Notes under the pieces: model-generated
What the model saw: only the letters and a program-made list of their open reading frames with translations
Databases searched by the model: none
Told to the model about the DNA's origin: nothing
Assembly (NCBI GenBank): GCA_019894655.1
Contig: JAGXNZ010000321.1
Coordinates: 1 to 7,415 of the forward strand
Reading direction: 5' to 3'
DNA from: Promethearchaeota archaeon
GTDB taxonomy: Archaea; Asgardarchaeota; Lokiarchaeia; Sigynarchaeales; SOKP01
Length of the DNA stretch: 7,415 nucleotides
Program-made: the position numbers and the translations under genes
Part shown: piece after piece, positions 1 to 5,601 of the stretch
Layout: every line of letters starts with the position of its first letter
Numbering within the stretch: position 1 is the stretch's first letter

Positions 1-401
1 CCGATTGCACTTGATGGATTTCCCGTAAATAATGCTATTTTTCCCTCTATTTCATTGGCTTTCTCTGCGATAGCTAACGGTGAAGTTGTTTCACCACTTC
101 CACTTATCAATATCAGTAGGTCATCTTTACTATAGCGATACGTAACTGTGTCCGAAACAAAACAAGATTTAATACCTAGATGCATCAATCGTTGGGCGAA
201 ACATCTCCCAATAAATCCAGATCTCCCGGCACCATATATAAAAATCCTTCCATCATTTGAATCAATATCAACAATTAGTTCAATTAACTTTAAGATATTA
301 TTCGTGTCAATCGATTCAGAATTCTTTTTTACCTGTTCTGCAATTTCTAAAAGTGTATTTAAAAATCTTTCTCTTACTAAAATTGAATCGGATTTTTTCA
401 T
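1..401 (-). CDS. hxlB: 6-phospho-3-hexuloisomerase (PHI), SIS domain; C-terminal part beyond window
   Basis: This enzyme interconverts D-arabino-hex-3-ulose 6-phosphate and fructose 6-phosphate in the cytoplasm. In archaea lacking the oxidative pentose phosphate route, it works with hexulose-6-phosphate synthase in the reversed ribulose monophosphate pathway to make pentoses. The visible 133 residues start with an amphipathic helix (about 1-45). The SIS sugar-phosphate isomerase fold follows, with the signature GAGRSGFIGRCFAQRLMHLG at about 57-76 and the phosphosugar-binding loop SGSGETTS at about 100-107. Both are close to the PHI family consensus and separate it from other SIS proteins. Family length is about 180-200 residues, so roughly a quarter to a third lies past the left edge. 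The ATG at 401 is preceded by GAGGAG at ideal spacing and sits 2 nt after the upstream stop codon, so it is co-transcribed with, and probably translationally coupled to, the PhoU/TrkA_C gene. The gene identity is secure; its role in this operon is not known. Confidence 0.93.
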   Translation of the reverse strand, partial: MKKSDSILVRERFLNTLLEIAEQVKKNSESIDTNNILKLIELIVDIDSNDGRIFIYGAGRSGFIGRCFAQRLMHLGIKSCFVSDTVTYRYSKDDLLILISGSGETTSPLAIAEKANEIEGKIALFTGNPSSAI

Positions 402-403
402 TT

Positions 404-1588
404 CTATCTCTCCTCATTTAAGAATTCGGGATTTACACAACTTCTCCATTGATCTACGGTTTCTTTAGGGCCTAAACCTATTAATAAATCCCCTTCTTCA
501 AACAGAAAATCCGTGGTAAAACTATAGATCCATTTATTCTTTCGTTTTAAAGCTATAATATGAAAACCTCGCTTATACTTTTGATTTTGTAGCTGTTGGT
601 AGGTTTTATCTTTAAAATAAGAATCTGCAGAAATAGTTTCGCGAACAACTATTTCTGAAGTCTCTTCAATTGCCTTTTGTAGAATTATATGAGGTAAAAA
701 ACCCTCAAGGATATTTTCAGCTAAATGTGCTGCTGCATCTGCTATAAGTTCGCAGGAAAAAATGATTCTTAAAATACCTGTTAAAATTTTGGGATTATTT
801 ACTAATTTAGTAAAATTTAAAAGATCCTTTTCGAAATTAATATTTAATCCATCCATCAACGATTCCATCTCTAATACATCCTCTGCAACCTCATAAAAAT
901 TAAAGAATAATGCTGCGAGAGCTAATTCTATCATCGTCTCAGATATATCTGTAATTAAAACATAATCTTTTTTAAGTTCCTTTATTTCTTCGTAAAATTC
1001 AGGATTTTTTAGATCAAAATCCGATTCTTCTTTTATTTCCCCTATATCAAAAGAAAAAGCTTCAGAATCGTATGTTAACTTCTTTAATTCTTTGAGTGGT
1101 TTTAATTCACCTTTAATGATTAAAGTATCATTCGATTGAATTTCGTTCTCCTTTCCAAATAACCAATCGTCTTTTCTTTTAATCGCAATTAAGTCTACTC
1201 CGTATTTCGATCTAAAATGTATCTCTTTCCGTTTCATGCCTATAAATTCGCAATTAGCATTAACGGTGATTTTTACAATAGGTTCAGGGACTTCGTCCCA
1301 AAATAATTGTATAAAATCAGAAATATCACTATTAATATATACAACTCTGGCGATATCTGCAAGAGCATCGGAGATTTTGTCAATAGAGAAACCCATAACC
1401 ACAATAGGTTCTAGAGCTTTCGCTTCTTTAAAACCACCCGTTTGAGTTTGAATAATTTGCAAATTCAATAGAAATGTTAATTCATGAATTCGTTTTTCAA
1501 TTTTAGAAGTCTCGTCTGCAATTTCCTTACTACTAAATTTAATCGCGCTGTAAGCAAGATCAATCATCAAATCGATCTTCTGTTTCAT
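404..1588 (-). CDS. soluble PhoU/TrkA_C regulator of cation transport (two PhoU-TrkA_C units)
   Basis: This 394-residue cytoplasmic protein has no membrane segment and no Rossmann GxGxxG motif, so it is neither a channel nor a full TrkA. It has two similar units. Unit one is a PhoU-like helical bundle (about 1-90, with DLAYSAIKF and FSIDKISDALADIARVV) followed by a TrkA_C/RCK_C domain (about 100-162, with ...VDLIAIKRKDDWLFG...NDTLIIKG). Unit two repeats this at about 200-300 (ALAALFFNFYEVAEDVLEME, SCELIADAAAHLAE) and 313-375 (GFHIIALKRKNKWIYS...EEGDLLIGLG). TrkA_C domains bind ligands, including c-di-AMP in some bacterial K+ transporters. The ligand here is unknown. Archaeal homologues are often annotated as potassium-channel or MgtE-associated regulators. 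Here it follows two MgtE-type genes and precedes hxlB by 2 nt, which points to regulation of Mg2+ or other divalent-cation transport (inference). The ATG used is the first in this frame, but the conserved N-terminus appears to continue upstream out of frame (see 1589-1647). Confidence 0.85.
   Translation of the reverse strand: MKQKIDLMIDLAYSAIKFSSKEIADETSKIEKRIHELTFLLNLQIIQTQTGGFKEAKALEPIVVMGFSIDKISDALADIARVVYINSDISDFIQLFWDEVPEPIVKITVNANCEFIGMKRKEIHFRSKYGVDLIAIKRKDDWLFGKENEIQSNDTLIIKGELKPLKELKKLTYDSEAFSFDIGEIKEESDFDLKNPEFYEEIKELKKDYVLITDISETMIELALAALFFNFYEVAEDVLEMESLMDGLNINFEKDLLNFTKLVNNPKILTGILRIIFSCELIADAAAHLAENILEGFLPHIILQKAIEETSEIVVRETISADSYFKDKTYQQLQNQKYKRGFHIIALKRKNKWIYSFTTDFLFEEGDLLIGLGPKETVDQWRSCVNPEFLNEER
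410..415 (-). promoter_or_regulatory. Shine-Dalgarno of hxlB, embedded in the preceding gene's last codons
   Basis: GAGGAG lies 8 nt upstream of the ATG at 401. It is formed by the two glutamate codons just before the end of the PhoU/TrkA_C gene. It fixes the hxlB start and suggests translational coupling, because ribosomes ending the upstream gene cover the hxlB initiation site. Confidence 0.75.
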
Positions 1589-1647
1589 CTCTTTTAATAT
1601 ATCCTTTAGTGATATAGGTTGATACTGAAATTTCTTCCTTTTTTCAT
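1589..1647 (-). other. probable out-of-frame N-terminal segment of the PhoU/TrkA_C gene
   Basis: The frame of the PhoU/TrkA_C gene stays open upstream of its ATG for more than 30 codons and encodes YQPISLKDILKE directly before the annotated start. That resembles the conserved N-terminus I recall for archaeal PhoU/TrkA_C proteins (a Y-x-P-x-S-x-[KR]-[DE]-[IL]-L-x-E-M-K pattern). No ATG, GTG or TTG exists in that frame before the upstream stop. An ATG at 1647 begins the neighbouring frame and is followed at once by a run of six A residues (coding strand, 1639-1644). One additional A there would join it in frame and yield a 414-residue protein starting MKKRKKFQYQPISLK. Either a base is missing in the assembly, slippage occurs, a non-canonical start is used, or the natural protein simply starts at 1588. 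Confidence 0.55.
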
Positions 1648-1682
1648 GCTTTTTAATTATTTTCTCACTCTCGTTTAGATAA

Positions 1683-1691
1683 TTATATAAA
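1683..1691 (-). promoter_or_regulatory. possible internal TATA element before the PhoU/TrkA_C gene
   Basis: The minus strand reads TTTATATAA here, a good match to an archaeal TATA box. Initiation about 26 nt downstream would give a leader of roughly 14 nt before the ATG at 1647. The element overlaps the last codons (I-F-I-stop) of the upstream transporter gene, so the AT-rich match may be coincidental. The genes may be transcribed from the promoter near 2817 alone. Confidence 0.3.
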
Positions 1692-2234
1692 TATTTGGAT
1701 GAAGATTATTATAAATAAGGGGGTTAAAAAATCTGCTAACGATGTCACCATTGGAATTAAGAAATTATTTGGGTCTTTTCCTTTCCTAAATATTAATATG
1801 GAACCCATAAATAAAAATACGAACATTAGTCCAAATAGAATTAAAATAGTAAAAATAAAAATTGCTATAATCAACAAGGGATTAACGATTTCTATTCCAG
1901 TTACGCTTCCCAATATGTATCCTAGGCTTATTAATGCAGCAAGACTTAATAAAGTTGTTATAAACAATCCATAAAAATCTTGTTTTAATCGATCAGAGAG
2001 TTGAATTTTTGGAGCCAACGTACCTATATACAGATGAGAGGTAAGACGAGATACCAGAACAGTTGATATATCACCTATTAAAGAATTTAAGGACGGTAGA
2101 ACTAATAATATAATAGGGAAAGTAGACAACACTATTTCGTTATTAGATAGAAGGGTCCCGGAAAACAGTCCCATAACGGAACTAATAAGTACTACTATAA
2201 CTGATTCCTTGAAGATTTTTTTAAAGTAATCCAA
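1683..2234 (-). CDS. MgtE/SLC41-type divalent-cation transporter, second half-size subunit
   Basis: This very hydrophobic 183-residue protein has about five transmembrane segments (roughly 11-28, 33-55, 86-110, 117-145, 166-183). The signature KGKDPNNFLIPMVTSLAD at 151-168 matches the GxDP....P..T...D element of the MgtE family. D168 aligns with the Mg2+-coordinating Asp432 of Thermus MgtE (family knowledge). It is a paralogue of the upstream gene, with DPNN at residues 154-157 in both proteins. It lacks the cytosolic N and CBS gating domains of bacterial MgtE. I chose TTG 2234 because it follows the upstream stop by 2 nt, has an AGGGGTG Shine-Dalgarno 8 nt away, and gives a length equal to its partner. 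A TTG at 2276 would overlap the upstream gene by 40 nt. Two halves probably pair to form one pore for Mg2+ or another divalent cation in the cell membrane. A base change at the G4 run would fuse them into one two-domain protein. Confidence 0.82.
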   Translation of the reverse strand: MDYFKKIFKESVIVVLISSVMGLFSGTLLSNNEIVLSTFPIILLVLPSLNSLIGDISTVLVSRLTSHLYIGTLAPKIQLSDRLKQDFYGLFITTLLSLAALISLGYILGSVTGIEIVNPLLIIAIFIFTILILFGLMFVFLFMGSILIFRKGKDPNNFLIPMVTSLADFLTPLFIIIFIQIFI

Positions 2235-2236
2235 TT

Positions 2237-2791
2237 TTATGGCACCCCTAACATAATAATTGTCAAATAGAAGCAAATAACTGTAAAAAAGTCATCAATC
2301 GCTGTCATTACAGGATTTACAATATTATTTGGATCGAGTCCCCGTTTAAATGCTAAGAAATTTAAGAACGTAGAACAAGGAATTGAAATCGCTAAAGTTA
2401 AAATGATTGAAACAACTGGAATTACGATTAACAAACCAATATGAAAAATATAAAGTCTAATTAATAAAAAATTAATGAGGATGCTGAAAACTCCGATTGA
2501 TAATGCTGTTAATAACGATAAACTTAATGTAGCTAATACATTTTCAAACCATGATTTCTTATTAAATTCGCCAATAATGAAATCTCTTGAAGTTCGAGCA
2601 ATAAAAGGCCCACTTAAGTTACCCCTAAGAGAAAGTAATGCAGGTATAATTAGAATTAATAAAAGAAAGCTCTTAAATGAAACTATTAAAAGAGAGAGCA
2701 CGATTCCCGCAAGGATATCGCCCACAATGGAAACCATTTCAGATGGAAATGTTTCTTTAACGATTCTGCCTTTAGTATCTCGAGCTTCCAT
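2237..2791 (-). CDS. MgtE/SLC41-type divalent-cation transporter, first half-size subunit
   Basis: This 184-residue integral membrane protein is a single MgtE domain. A short charged cytosolic N-terminus (about 1-18) is followed by about five transmembrane segments (roughly 19-37, 39-56, 86-110, 113-140, 166-182). The loop PALLSLRGNLSGPFIARTSR (50-69) resembles the conserved P-x-L-x-x-x-x-G-x-x-x-x-x-x-x-S-R region of the family. GLDPNNIVNPVMTAIDDF (151-168) is the substrate-site signature, with D167 at the position of the Mg2+ ligand Asp432 of Thermus MgtE. No CBS or N domain is present, so regulation must be external, possibly by the PhoU/TrkA_C protein encoded two genes downstream. An in-frame TGA lies one codon before the ATG, so this start is firm. 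A TATA element centred about 26 nt upstream suggests a leaderless mRNA and makes this the first gene of the cluster. The transported ion is not proven; Mg2+ is the family default. Confidence 0.85.
   Translation of the reverse strand: MEARDTKGRIVKETFPSEMVSIVGDILAGIVLSLLIVSFKSFLLLILIIPALLSLRGNLSGPFIARTSRDFIIGEFNKKSWFENVLATLSLSLLTALSIGVFSILINFLLIRLYIFHIGLLIVIPVVSIILTLAISIPCSTFLNFLAFKRGLDPNNIVNPVMTAIDDFFTVICFYLTIIMLGVP
2243..2249 (-). promoter_or_regulatory. Shine-Dalgarno-like AGGGGTG supporting the TTG 2234 start
   Basis: The minus strand reads AGGGGTG 8 nt upstream of TTG 2234, the same spacing as the hxlB Shine-Dalgarno. It lies within the last codons of the first transporter gene, which is consistent with coupled translation. 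Its G4 run (2245-2248) is also where a single-base change would fuse the two transporter halves. Confidence 0.5.
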
Positions 2792-2794
2792 ATG

Positions 2795-2809
2795 TCATCA
2801 TCATCATCA
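2795..2809. repeat. (TCA)5 trinucleotide run between promoter and start codon
   Basis: Five perfect TCA units lie between the TATA element and the ATG of the first transporter gene (read as TGA on the coding strand). A change in copy number would alter the TATA-to-ATG distance by 3 nt steps. Confidence 0.7.
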
Positions 2810-2813
2810 GATG

Positions 2814-2821
2814 AATATATT
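2814..2821 (-). promoter_or_regulatory. TATA box for the transporter/regulator/hxlB cluster (leaderless)
   Basis: AATATATT on the minus strand is centred about 26 nt upstream of the ATG at 2791, the usual archaeal TATA-to-start-site distance. Transcription would begin at or next to the ATG, and no Shine-Dalgarno is seen there. A (TCA)5 run lies between the box and the start codon. The rest of the gap back to 3034 is very AT-rich with no gene in it. Confidence 0.5.
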
Positions 2822-3015
2822 ATTAAATTTTCGTTCATTCTCTTACTAATTTATTAAGGTTCGAATTTATTTAAAAATTTCTAATTAAAAAGAAATTAAT
2901 AATATAAACATTTAAAATCAATTAAATTCTTCAATTATTTTGGTTTGGATAAAGAAAATAGATGATTTTTTTTAAATAAAATTAGATGCGCCTAAAAAGA
3001 AGATACGAAAATAAT

Positions 3016-3023
3016 AAAAAAAA
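3016..3023 (-). terminator. T-run terminator behind the surface-protein gene
   Basis: Eleven nt after the stop codon, the coding strand carries eight consecutive T residues followed by further T-rich sequence (ATTATTTTC and, nearer 2995, another T5 tract). Archaeal RNA polymerase terminates at such T-rich tracts without needing a hairpin. The tract separates this gene from the transporter cluster, which has its own promoter. Confidence 0.5.
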
Positions 3024-3034
3024 TGAATTTAAGC

Positions 3035-5449
3035 TTAAGATTTCTTAACTTTCTTGAAATGGATCATAATCAAAGCGATCACACTTACAGTAAGAAATCC
3101 AAGCGTTATTAAAAGTGGAAAGCCTGGTATTGCGTCTTCAGGACCAGTATAGATGTATGAAACTGCCATGATAATGGAAATCGGACCTGAACCACTACCT
3201 ACTGGAAAAAGTATTGTCAAGGAATTATCCGCATAATCATAAACAAACATATCGGTTGCTTCTGGAGGAGCTGCTTCCCATGCATTATTACCACTCATGT
3301 TCCAAGCCCAAAAGGTAAGGTTATAGCTATCTAGATCAAAAGTATCAGCGAATTTGATGTAGAAAGTTATATTTTCTAATCCCGTAGTGTTGGTAATCAA
3401 GAGGTCGTTATAATAAATGACTGTTACATTAGTGATCGAGGTATTTATAGGATTATGGTCTAACAATGCATTTACTATCTCTACATCCGTGTTACTAGTG
3501 ATAACTTCAATATTTGAGTCTGTTATTTCACTTACTGCATCATTAGGAAAGGAAATACTATTAGTTCCTGCGTGGAGTGTTTCGTTATACATTGGATAAA
3601 TAGTCATATACCCCCAAGTTGAATCATCTCCACCAGGGAAATTCATCCATCCTCCCATAAAAGTTATTCTCCCTGTAGTCGAATCAACAAACGCGTTGTA
3701 TTCCTTACCATTCGTCGAATTTCTTAGAAGAGCATGGTCTTGAGAAAATATTCTTTCATCAAACATCCCTCCAAGTATTACTAAGAGATTTTCAAAATCA
3801 GTACCAGTAAAACCTAAAGGTATGAAAAGTGGTGGTGAAACACCTCCAAACATAACATATGGAGAGATTGGCCAATATATATTAGCTTCAAGGAACAGAT
3901 CATCTCCAACATTATTCCAAGTGCCTGTAACTTCGTCAAACTCTTCAAATTCAGCAATAACAGCTTTAAAGAATTGCAATTCAGGTTGTCCAAGTATTTT
4001 AGAAAAAACACCCCCGCTATCCAGTTCCCATTTTGTCAAATTAGCGAATTCTCCATCAGTATAAACGATTGTTGCTCTTGAATAAGTTTCACTATTTTCA
4101 ATATTTTGTTTATAATAAACTCTATCACCTATTCCTACGTCCCAATCTACTAAAGTTTGGCGTTTTAATTCATAATATAGTTGAACATCACCATGTTCAG
4201 TAAATAGGTATGATTGCACTACTCCAGATGATTTATCAATAATATTACTTACTCTCAAGTTCGTAGAAGTATTTCTTAGGGTAAACTCAAAGTTTGTATT
4301 CTCAATGAGCTCGATATCATTAAATGGAGCATTCCATATACGAAGTGTGTCAGAATTCCACATGAATTCAATATCATCCTTAGCAGTATTATTGGGATAA
4401 ACAAAATTGTAATAAGGGGAAACACCTTCATCAAAATATTGGAAATAAAAGTTGTTTGCATAACCTATTGGAAAATTTGTTTCTTCTACGATATATGCAT
4501 TTCCATCCCATACAGATAAATTAGAGTAAACGGCCTGAAATGCCATAGAAATATCATCTTCCATAAACCCGTTCTGAGATTTAGGAAGCATAACATCTGT
4601 AATATTGATGACTTCAACTTTTACATCGTAATAACCACTTCCTCCCTCAGTCCAATCAAAATAAAATTTATCTCCAATATTGACTCCCCATTCAATCTCG
4701 TCAGTTATATCATAATCGAGAACTCTTTGCATTGTCATATTAATGAACATTGGTTCTCCCATATTAACCTGAATATATCCTTCAGCATATTCTGCAACGC
4801 CATCTGTTGGATCAAATTCCATATACAGATAGAAGTTTTCAGTCGAATTCGTAAATGTAATACTGTTATCTCCGGTATTGGATGAATAACCATCAAAATG
4901 ACTAAATCCATAAATAGAGCGAGGGTAAAAAAACGACTCGTTGAGAATATCATCTAAAACATCGACTTCTAAATTATTAGAACCGTTCAATGGAAGTATG
5001 GAAGGTGCAGCACCGTATCCCGCTCTATATTTATGCTTAATGGTATCTGAGTTATTATATCCAAAAAGAGCGAACTCTGATGGTGCTCCGTATGGTTCTA
5101 ATTCTTCTTCAGTCACGTTGTAATAGCTTTGCGTAGCGTTAACGAGAGAAAATTCGTTTACACCCAACCAATCTGTTGTAATGTTTTCAATAGAAGTAAT
5201 GTTATAAATCCAAATATCTCTAAACATCATGGTTACTTCTCCACTCGATGCGTTTGTTAGTATTATTTCTACTTCCCAATATAGCTCGTCGCCAACATCA
5301 ACACCCCAATGCCAACCGTTATTTGCATGTTCTTCCGGAACATACGGTCCTGCTTTAATTAATGTAAATAGCATACTTAGATTGATGGATGTAACTAAAA
5401 CCATCAGCAAAATTAAAATTAATTTTGTTCTATATCTTAAATTATTCAT
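3035..5449 (-). CDS. large N-glycosylated surface protein with three WxVxxGDxxY modules and C-terminal PGF-like membrane anchor
   Basis: This 804-residue predicted extracellular protein has no assigned function. A signal segment comes first: R5, R7 and K9, then a hydrophobic core at about 10-29. Three module starts share W-x-V-x-x-G-D-x-x-Y, at 48-57 (WGVDVGDELY), 254-263 (WGVNIGDKFY) and 436-445 (WDVGIGDRVY), each followed by aromatic, beta-rich sequence. A distinct beta-rich stalk occupies about 645-765. The end is IPGF (774-777), a hydrophobic span (778-798) and the basic tail KKVKKS. This tripartite layout resembles archaeal PGF-type sorting signals processed by archaeosortases. More than 20 N-x-S/T sequons imply heavy N-glycosylation. 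Similar modules are, from memory, common in Asgard surface proteins. Candidate roles are S-layer, adhesion or carbohydrate binding; none is shown. The ATG at 5449 is preferred because a TATA element lies about 26 nt upstream; a TTG at 5458 would add three residues. It appears to be a single-gene unit. Confidence 0.8.
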   Translation of the reverse strand: MNNLRYRTKLILILLMVLVTSINLSMLFTLIKAGPYVPEEHANNGWHWGVDVGDELYWEVEIILTNASSGEVTMMFRDIWIYNITSIENITTDWLGVNEFSLVNATQSYYNVTEEELEPYGAPSEFALFGYNNSDTIKHKYRAGYGAAPSILPLNGSNNLEVDVLDDILNESFFYPRSIYGFSHFDGYSSNTGDNSITFTNSTENFYLYMEFDPTDGVAEYAEGYIQVNMGEPMFINMTMQRVLDYDITDEIEWGVNIGDKFYFDWTEGGSGYYDVKVEVINITDVMLPKSQNGFMEDDISMAFQAVYSNLSVWDGNAYIVEETNFPIGYANNFYFQYFDEGVSPYYNFVYPNNTAKDDIEFMWNSDTLRIWNAPFNDIELIENTNFEFTLRNTSTNLRVSNIIDKSSGVVQSYLFTEHGDVQLYYELKRQTLVDWDVGIGDRVYYKQNIENSETYSRATIVYTDGEFANLTKWELDSGGVFSKILGQPELQFFKAVIAEFEEFDEVTGTWNNVGDDLFLEANIYWPISPYVMFGGVSPPLFIPLGFTGTDFENLLVILGGMFDERIFSQDHALLRNSTNGKEYNAFVDSTTGRITFMGGWMNFPGGDDSTWGYMTIYPMYNETLHAGTNSISFPNDAVSEITDSNIEVITSNTDVEIVNALLDHNPINTSITNVTVIYYNDLLITNTTGLENITFYIKFADTFDLDSYNLTFWAWNMSGNNAWEAAPPEATDMFVYDYADNSLTILFPVGSGSGPISIIMAVSYIYTGPEDAIPGFPLLITLGFLTVSVIALIMIHFKKVKKS

Positions 5450-5470
5450 AAAATTCAACCCTTAATTGAG

Positions 5471-5478
5471 TTATATTT
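5471..5478 (-). promoter_or_regulatory. TATA box of the surface-protein gene (leaderless)
   Basis: AAATATAA on the minus strand, inside a longer AT stretch, is centred about 26 nt from the ATG at 5449. This fits a leaderless transcript and supports that ATG over the TTG at 5458, which would lie upstream of the predicted transcription start. Confidence 0.5.
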
Positions 5479-5580
5479 ATTTTTAAAATATTTGTTATGT
5501 TATAATATGGAAAGTTGAGTTTAAAAATACTTGTTTAAATTTTAGTAATATTTTTAACGATTTCTATATCAAAATCTCAT

Positions 5581-5594
5581 ATTACAGCTATAAT
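5581..5594. repeat. near-perfect 14-bp palindrome in the intergenic gap
   Basis: ATTACAGCTATAAT is self-complementary except for one symmetric mismatch pair around a central AGCT. It begins 8 nt past the stop of the HEAT-repeat gene and about 130 bp upstream of the surface-protein start. It could be a weak hairpin or a dimeric regulator site. In such AT-rich DNA it could also occur by chance. Confidence 0.3.
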
Positions 5595-5601
5595 CTTAGA
5601 T

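Noticed and set aside
148..468. Plus-strand open frame of 106 codons
   Set aside because: It lies antisense to hxlB and the end of the PhoU/TrkA_C gene, both recognised by strong family motifs; the product has no family character.
404..1588. Calling this gene a TrkA potassium-uptake protein or a potassium channel
   Set aside because: There is no pore or membrane helix and no N-terminal NAD-binding Rossmann motif; only PhoU-like and TrkA_C parts are present.
2795..2810. Short direct repeats considered as a CRISPR fragment
   Set aside because: They are a simple trinucleotide run without spacers; no CRISPR array or cas gene is in the window.
2475..2849. Plus-strand open frame of 124 codons over the first transporter gene
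   Set aside because: It is antisense to a membrane protein with a clear MgtE signature; it includes the (TCA)5 run as part of a His-rich stretch and shows no domain.
2857..2868. GGTTCGAATTT, resembling a tRNA T-loop
   Set aside because: No flanking acceptor, D or anticodon stems can be drawn in the surrounding AT-only sequence, so no tRNA is called.
3417..5465. Several short open frames on both strands within the surface-protein gene (for example 3822-4064, 4735-4953, 5229-5465)
   Set aside because: All overlap a long frame with signal peptide, repeated motifs and anchor; none has a start signal or a recognisable product.
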